Made by a program: the position numbers and the translations under genes
Origin: Candidatus Buchananbacteria bacterium
GTDB taxonomy: Bacteria; Patescibacteriota; Patescibacteriia; 2-01-FULL-39-33
DNA: 48,591 bases
Assembly (NCBI GenBank): GCA_903888345.1
Contig: CAISTG010000024.1
Coordinates: 1 to 48,591 of the forward strand
Direction of reading: 5' to 3'
The notes under the pieces: generated by a model
Seen by the model: only the letters and a program-made list of their open reading frames with translations
What the model was told of the DNA's origin: nothing
Database searches by the model: none
Shown: positions 45,458 to 48,591 of the stretch, piece by piece
Layout of the letters: the number at the start of each line of letters is the position of its first letter
Numbering within the stretch: position 1 is the first letter of the stretch

Positions 45458-45952
45458 ATGTCGAAACAAGCCGAAACTGCCGATCGTCCGATTGCTAAGC
45501 TAACCAAGGATGTTTTAACGCGTGTTTGGCCACTCTTTGGTAACGAGCCGAGTGAACTGCCGGAGTTTTCCGCCTTAATTTGCGACGGTGGGGTGGTAGC
45601 AATTCAGTTGCCGCGACAGCGATACAATGAGCAGACCACTCGGTACTTTATGGCCGCGTTTATGGAACTGAAAGAATGTGTGCGGGTTGAGTTGGTCACT
45701 GTTAATGAGATCACTCATGGCTGCTTTACTTTAACCGAAAGACGTTTTGATGGCGGAAATATTCCGTCCGAAGACGAGGAAAAGTATCGCGCGGCTATCA
45801 TTGAACTTAAGGCGTATTATGAATTGGCAATTACTGAAGGTCGGATTTTCCGTGAAGAAGATTATTTGGCTTGTCTCCCGACGGAAACGCCAAGCGAATC
45901 ACCCGAGGCGACCGCTGAAGCGACTGATTCGAAGGAAGAACCCGGCGCCTAA
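45458..45952 (+). CDS. Hypothetical protein, 164 aa
   Basis: Not recognised. The ATG at 45458 is chosen over an in-frame GTG at 45428 because AGGAG (45446-45450) lies 7 bases before the ATG, and the GTG has no such site. The protein begins MSKQAETADRP and has a mixed alpha/beta core (about 15-130) with PEFSALICDGGVVAIQLPRQ, a helix MAAFMELKE and an amphipathic segment YRAAIIELKAYYELAI. It ends in a low-complexity acidic tail rich in Glu, Ala, Ser, Thr and Pro. No signal peptide, membrane segment or catalytic motif is evident; probably cytoplasmic. Base composition is visibly more GC-rich than khpA and trmD beside it. Strong promoter, Shine-Dalgarno and terminator show it is a real, independently expressed gene. 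Confidence 0.85.
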   Translation: MSKQAETADRPIAKLTKDVLTRVWPLFGNEPSELPEFSALICDGGVVAIQLPRQRYNEQTTRYFMAAFMELKECVRVELVTVNEITHGCFTLTERRFDGGNIPSEDEEKYRAAIIELKAYYELAITEGRIFREEDYLACLPTETPSESPEATAEATDSKEEPGA

Positions 45953-45972
45953 ATTATTTGCATCGAACCTTT

Positions 45973-45998
45973 CCGGCTGCCCATCAGCCGGTTTTTTT
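45973..45998 (+). terminator. Terminator of the 164-aa unknown gene
   Basis: CCGGCTG (45973-45979), loop CCCAT, CAGCCGG (45985-45991), then seven T. A classical strong intrinsic terminator; the trmD promoter begins right after it. Confidence 0.93.
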
Positions 45999-46020
45999 AT
46001 ACCAAGACGGTTATTTATGA

Positions 46021-46026
46021 TATAAT
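46021..46026 (+). promoter_or_regulatory. trmD -10 box, suggesting a leaderless transcript
   Basis: A perfect TATAAT ends 6 bases before the trmD ATG at 46033, so transcription is expected to begin at or within a base or two of the start codon. The -35 region is weak (TTATAC at 45997-46002) and overlaps the end of the preceding T-run. Confidence 0.6.
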
Positions 46027-46032
46027 TTAAAT

Positions 46033-46707
46033 ATGAAACAATTTGAACTCATCACAATTTTTCCCGAAATTTTAGATTCTTATTTTAATGAGAGTTTATT
46101 TAAACGTGGACAACAAAATAAATTATTGAAAATCAAAACGCATTTCTTGCGGAAGTGGGCGACTGATCGTCATCAAACAGTTGATGAAAAGATTTATGGC
46201 GGCGGTGCTGGTTTATTATTTAAGATCGAACCAGTTTATAAGGCACTTAAAGTATTAAAATTATTAGACAAGGTTGAGCGTAAAAAGAAAAATACGCGCC
46301 TGATTTTAATGGCCGCCAATGGTAAACGCTTAACCCAACGTGAAGTGGAGCGTTTAGCTCAATATGACCGCTTGGTATTTATTTGTCCCCGATATGAGGG
46401 AGTTGATGCTAGAATTGAAAAATTTGTTGATGAAAAGATTTCAATCGGTGATTATGTCTTAGCCGGAGGCGAGTTGCCAGCTGCAATTGTAATTGAAGCC
46501 GTTTGTCGACAAATCCCGGGTTTTGTGGGCAAGCAAGAATCAGTCGCTCAAGATTCACATAAAGTAGATGGTTATCTCGAACATCCGCAATACACGCGCC
46601 CAGAAGTGTTTGTCACTAAAGAAGGCAAGAAGTTACGGGTACCAAAAGTTTTATTATCCGGCCATCATGGCGAAATAGAGAAATGGCGATTAAGTAAATC
46701 ACAGTAA
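46033..46707 (+). CDS. trmD: tRNA (guanine-37-N1)-methyltransferase TrmD
   Basis: TrmD uses S-adenosylmethionine to methylate N1 of G37 next to the anticodon, preventing +1 frameshifting. The 224-aa protein is near the usual 230-250 aa. It shows ELITIFPEIL at the start, the KIYGGGAGLLF segment, the trefoil-knot SAM-binding motifs CPRYEGVDARIEKFVDE and SIGDYVLAGGELPA, a QDS sequence whose Asp aligns with the general base of the family, LEHPQYTRP, and a C-terminal VLLSGHHGEIEKWR. Its usual partners rpsP, rimM and rplS are not adjacent. The TATAAT directly upstream implies a leaderless mRNA. A two-way terminator separates it from the convergent gene. Confidence 0.96.
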   Translation: MKQFELITIFPEILDSYFNESLFKRGQQNKLLKIKTHFLRKWATDRHQTVDEKIYGGGAGLLFKIEPVYKALKVLKLLDKVERKKKNTRLILMAANGKRLTQREVERLAQYDRLVFICPRYEGVDARIEKFVDEKISIGDYVLAGGELPAAIVIEAVCRQIPGFVGKQESVAQDSHKVDGYLEHPQYTRPEVFVTKEGKKLRVPKVLLSGHHGEIEKWRLSKSQ

Positions 46708-46710
46708 TTA

Positions 46711-46744
46711 AAAGAGCCGCTCGACATTTAGTCGAACGGCTTTT
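46711..46744. terminator. Two-way terminator between trmD and the convergent gene
   Basis: AGCCGCTCGAC (46715-46725) pairs with GTCGAACGGCT (46731-46741) with one internal mismatch around ATTTA. AAAGA/TTTT ends on either side let it serve both strands. Confidence 0.85.
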
Positions 46745-46749
46745 ACAAT

Positions 46750-47235
46750 TTAAGAAGTAAGTGCTTTTTCCAGCAAAAGCGAGCCGAGGAAAATTAAGTA
46801 ACCCTCGAGAATGAACATGGAGCCAATACTCGCATTGTCTTTAAGGGTATTTGAAAACTCACTCTCCCAATAAGCTCGGGATTTATCATGAATTGACTCG
46901 TCAAAATTAGGATTTCCCAAAGCCTCAAGTACAGTTCCGGTCGGAAGGTACTGGAAAAATGCATACATCGTTGGTCCGCTAAGCCGGAGCTTTTGCTCTG
47001 CCAGAAGGTGTAGAAAGTTTCGAGGTAAATCGCAAACATGGCCTTTTCGTTTTAATGAAAATTTTATGTCATGATAAATTGCTGCTTCAAATTCTGTTAA
47101 TCGGGGCTCCGGAAATTTGCTAAGATGACCAGCCAGCAAACTAAAATATTTATTGATCAAGTCTTCAGTCTTACCAAAGAGGGCTAAAATTCTCTCAGGA
47201 TTTTCAACTTCCGGAATAACGATGATTGATGGCAC
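46750..47235 (-). CDS. Hypothetical protein, 161 aa
   Basis: Not recognised. The GTG start at 47235 is supported by AAGGAG (47248-47243) 7 bases upstream and by a promoter at 47284-47312. The protein looks mainly alpha-helical (ERILALFGKTEDLINKYFSL, LPRNFLHLLAEQKLRL, MYAFFQYL) and ends in a hydrophobic stretch, MFILEGYLIFLGSLLLEKAL (about 139-158), that could be a membrane-associated helix. No metal or catalytic motif is apparent. It is convergent with trmD and ends at their shared terminator. Confidence 0.82.
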   Translation of the reverse strand: MPSIIVIPEVENPERILALFGKTEDLINKYFSLLAGHLSKFPEPRLTEFEAAIYHDIKFSLKRKGHVCDLPRNFLHLLAEQKLRLSGPTMYAFFQYLPTGTVLEALGNPNFDESIHDKSRAYWESEFSNTLKDNASIGSMFILEGYLIFLGSLLLEKALTS

Positions 47236-47283
47236 GATGTGACTCCTTATCGGTTGTAGTTAAAAGAGCATAAAAGTATTAAT

Positions 47284-47312
47284 ATAGTATATGCAACAAA
47301 AGTGATTGTCAA
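47284..47312 (-). promoter_or_regulatory. Promoter of the 161-aa unknown gene
   Basis: On the minus strand TTGACA (47312-47307) and TACTAT (47289-47284) with a 17-base spacer, about 50 bases before the GTG start. Confidence 0.75.
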
Positions 47313-47340
47313 TATTAGTATATTAAATAATAAGTAGCAC

Positions 47341-47369
47341 TTGACTTTTTGCTTTGTTGATGTTAGTCT
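47341..47369 (+). promoter_or_regulatory. Candidate promoter of the 51-aa acidic gene
   Basis: TTGACT (47341-47346) and TAGTCT (47364-47369) with a 17-base spacer; transcription would start near 47376, 45 bases before the ATG. The -10 match is moderate. Confidence 0.55.
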
Positions 47370-47420
47370 TAAATCAAGAAACCAAATTATTGGCTTCACT
47401 TAAAAACTAATCTTAAAACT

Positions 47421-47576
47421 ATGTTCGAAGATACCAACGTAGACCCAATCGAAGAAGAAGTCGTTGAGGGTGCTGAAGCTACTGAAGTTGCTCCAGCTGA
47501 AGAAGAAGCCGTAGCAGAGGAATCTGCTGAAGAAGCTGCTCCTGCTGAAGAGGCTACTGAAGAAGCTGCTGAATAA
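47421..47576 (+). CDS. Very acidic 51-aa Glu/Ala-rich protein
   Basis: A short ORF starting MFEDTNVDPIEEEVVEGAE and continuing almost wholly in Glu, Ala, Thr, Val and Pro to EEAAE. About 20 of 51 residues are Glu or Asp, and none is Lys, Arg, Cys or aromatic apart from Phe2. Coding is supported by a candidate promoter, an immediate strong terminator, and consistent GAA/GCT codon use. No Shine-Dalgarno is visible. Function unknown; a disordered, highly charged peptide that may bind basic partners such as ribosomal proteins is a guess. It lies just upstream of the rRNA operon. Confidence 0.72.
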   Translation: MFEDTNVDPIEEEVVEGAEATEVAPAEEEAVAEESAEEAAPAEEATEEAAE

Positions 47577-47592
47577 TTATTCAGTCTTAAAA

Positions 47593-47625
47593 TAAAAGCG
47601 GTTAGTGATAGCCGCTTTTATTTTT
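47593..47625 (+). terminator. Terminator of the 51-aa acidic gene
   Basis: TAAAAGCGGTTA (47593-47604) pairs with TAGCCGCTTTTA (47609-47620), with one G-U pair, around a GTGA tetraloop (GNRA class), then TTTTT. Confidence 0.92.
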
Positions 47626-47844
47626 AGCTTAATCAGTAGAAAGTGAAGTTGCTTGAAGTACCTTAAATAAAATATTAATTGATTGATTATTAAGGTTTTC
47701 AACATTCAAGCGTAACGTGTGTAAAGACTGTGTAAAACTACCTAGTTATCAACAGTCAAAAGTAGCTAATTTTAGCGACGTTAATTGATGTTTTGCCTAA
47801 ATTTAGCAAAAAAGTAATTAATTTTATTAATTTATTGCCAACCC
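47626..47844. other. Intergenic region upstream of the rRNA promoter
   Basis: No gene is seen. It holds a weak inverted repeat (ACCTTAA 47660-47666 with TTAAGGT 47690-47696), two GTGTGTAAA-like words near 47719-47735, one near-consensus DnaA-box word TTATCAACA (about 47744-47752), and a very AT-rich stretch directly before the promoter (about 47809-47838) that may act as an UP element. Confidence 0.4.
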
Positions 47845-47873
47845 TTGACATTAAGTGGCAAATGATATAAAAT
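47845..47873 (+). promoter_or_regulatory. rRNA operon promoter
   Basis: TTGACA (47845-47850) and TAAAAT (47868-47873) with a 17-base spacer, preceded by an AT-rich UP-like tract. Transcription would start near 47880, about 400 bases before mature 16S. Confidence 0.75.
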
Positions 47874-47956
47874 TATAAATGTAAAAATAATATACAAAAT
47901 CTTTCTCGGACAATCAACTAAAACCTTATAACCCTTGAGGAAAAGCAGTGGTATCT

Positions 47957-48009
47957 GAGTGGATCTTAACTAAAGTTAAGGTTCGATAAATCGGATCCCT
48001 CTGTTTTTT
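47957..48009 (+). ncRNA. Three-way-junction fold followed by a T-run in the rRNA leader
   Basis: GAG and GGATC (47957-47965) pair with GATCC and CTC (47994-48001), enclosing two hairpins: CTTAAC-TAAA-GTTAAG, and CGA/TCG around TAAA. TG and six T follow (48004-48009). The shape is that of a terminator or attenuator about 125 bases into the transcript, or the end of a small RNA. The RNA family is not recognised. Confidence 0.45.
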
Positions 48010-48124
48010 CTTAACCCTAAAACAGGGTGACAGAAAAATAATACGTCTTGGTAAAATTAACTGGACGAGTAAACAGTAAATTGACAATTAAATAGTAGTA
48101 AAAAGTACCAAGCTTTAAAATGTT

Positions 48125-48175
48125 TTCTATTAAAGCCGGTTTACCGGCCCACAGTTATATGTGGATTTAATAGAA
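48125..48175 (+). ncRNA. Second three-way-junction fold in the rRNA leader
   Basis: TTCTATTAAA (48125-48134) pairs perfectly with TTTAATAGAA (48166-48175) and encloses two perfect hairpins, GCCGG-TTTA-CCGGC and CCACA-GTTATA-TGTGG. Probably part of the 16S precursor, involved in folding or processing. Confidence 0.55.
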
Positions 48176-48198
48176 TAAATCAATTTTATTTGAGTTTT

Positions 48199-48218
48199 TA
48201 CCAGAATTTATTCTGGTA
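48199..48218 (+). ncRNA. Perfect hairpin in the 16S leader
   Basis: TACCAGAA (48199-48206), loop TTTA, TTCTGGTA (48211-48218). It lies about 70 bases before mature 16S and may be a processing signal. Confidence 0.5.
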
Positions 48219-48287
48219 GATATACAATCAATCTATACGGTTGGCAACTGGCCGTAATCTAGTTGCACTAGAGTTCATAACGAATTC

Positions 48288-48591
48288 TTACATAAGAGTT
48301 TGATCCTGGCTCAGGATGAACGCTAGCGGCGTGTCTAAGGCATGCAAGTCGAGTGGGTTCAGACCCACGGCAAACGGGAGAGTAACACATTGGTAACTTG
48401 CCCTCAACTGGAGGATAACTCATCGAAAGGTGGGATAATACTCCATTAATTGGTCTGTCGTATGGCGGATCAATAAAGATTTATCGGTTGAGGAGAGGCC
48501 TATGGTCTATCAGCTAGTTGGTAGTGTAAAGGACTACCAAGGCTATGACGGATAGCGGGTGTGAGAGCACGACCCGTCTCACTGGGACTGA
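48288..48591 (+). rRNA. rrs: 16S ribosomal RNA, 5' part (cut by the window edge)
   Basis: AGAGTTTGATCCTGGCTCAG (from 48295) is the universal bacterial 5' 16S sequence; counting back by the E. coli numbering puts the mature end near 48288. It continues with ATGAACGCTAGCGGCGTG, GCATGCAAGTCGAG and, at the edge, CACTGGGACTGA. The GTGTCTAAGGCATGCAAG variant is one I associate with CPR bacteria. Only about 304 bases are present. Confidence 0.96.

Noticed and set aside
45747-46025. 92-codon ORF overlapping the end of the 164-aa gene
   Set aside because: It runs through a strong terminator, has no start signals, and its Arg/Lys-rich translation is an out-of-frame reading of the acidic tail.
47719-47752. 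Replication origin upstream of rRNA
   Set aside because: Only one near-consensus DnaA-box word and two weak ones are present, with no dnaA, dnaN or AT-rich unwinding repeats.
47946-48003. tRNA-like reading of the rRNA leader (GGTTCGAT word and a D-arm-like stretch)
   Set aside because: No acceptor stem, anticodon arm or CCA end can be formed; the segment folds better as a three-way junction.

Overview
The window looks like a chromosomal segment of a Patescibacteria (CPR) bacterium, probably Parcubacteria-like. The indications are an AT-rich genome, short intergenic gaps, a TsaD/TsaE/Ddl housekeeping cluster, a PilB-type pilus ATPase, and very large surface genes built from GIGTTTP-type repeats of a kind I associate with this group. 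The start of the 16S rRNA gene at the right edge would settle the lineage. The standard genetic code fits: three ORFs of about 3,700 to 4,700 codons have no internal TGA, and one of them ends in TGA.

Layout. (1) 1-3345, plus strand: tsaD, tsaE (with an in-frame palindromic insertion), a gene resembling zinc-dependent phospholipase C proteins, and ddl, closed by a two-way terminator. (2) 3370-6699, minus strand: a 72-aa cysteine-rich protein with its own promoter and a duplicated Shine-Dalgarno/start cassette, and a 1007-aa protein that is two complete PilB/GspE ATPases fused in tandem. (3) 6700-7349: divergent promoters and a small regulator made of two tandem XRE helix-turn-helix domains, with candidate operators on its own promoter. 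(4) 7469-44807: three tandem paralogous giant genes (4725, 3860 and 3691 aa), about 37 kb and three quarters of the window. Each encodes a secreted or membrane-anchored fibre with a phage-tail-fibre-like stalk of GNVGIGTTTP repeats, an embedded head-like segment, and an S74 intramolecular-chaperone domain near the C-terminus. Each gene is preceded by the same palindromic repeat and the same 5' leader. (5) 44808-46707: khpA, an unknown 164-aa protein and trmD, each with its own promoter and strong terminators. (6) 46750-47235, minus strand: an unknown 161-aa protein. (7) 47421-47576: an unlisted 51-aa Glu/Ala-rich acidic protein with promoter and terminator. (8) 47845-48591: an rRNA promoter, a long structured leader with two three-way-junction folds, and the first ~300 nt of 16S rRNA.

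How the parts fit. The flanks are housekeeping functions: t6A37 and m1G37 tRNA modification, peptidoglycan precursor synthesis, an RNA-binding KH protein and rRNA. The centre looks like a cell-surface locus in which a pilus motor, a small repressor and three giant adhesin/fibre paralogues sit side by side. Functional linkage is inferred only from adjacency. Internal duplication recurs: double ATPase, double HTH, double start cassette, triple giant gene, and near-identical blocks inside and between the giants. This suggests the locus diversifies by recombination and gene conversion. Domain calls are from reading the translated sequence; no database search was run.
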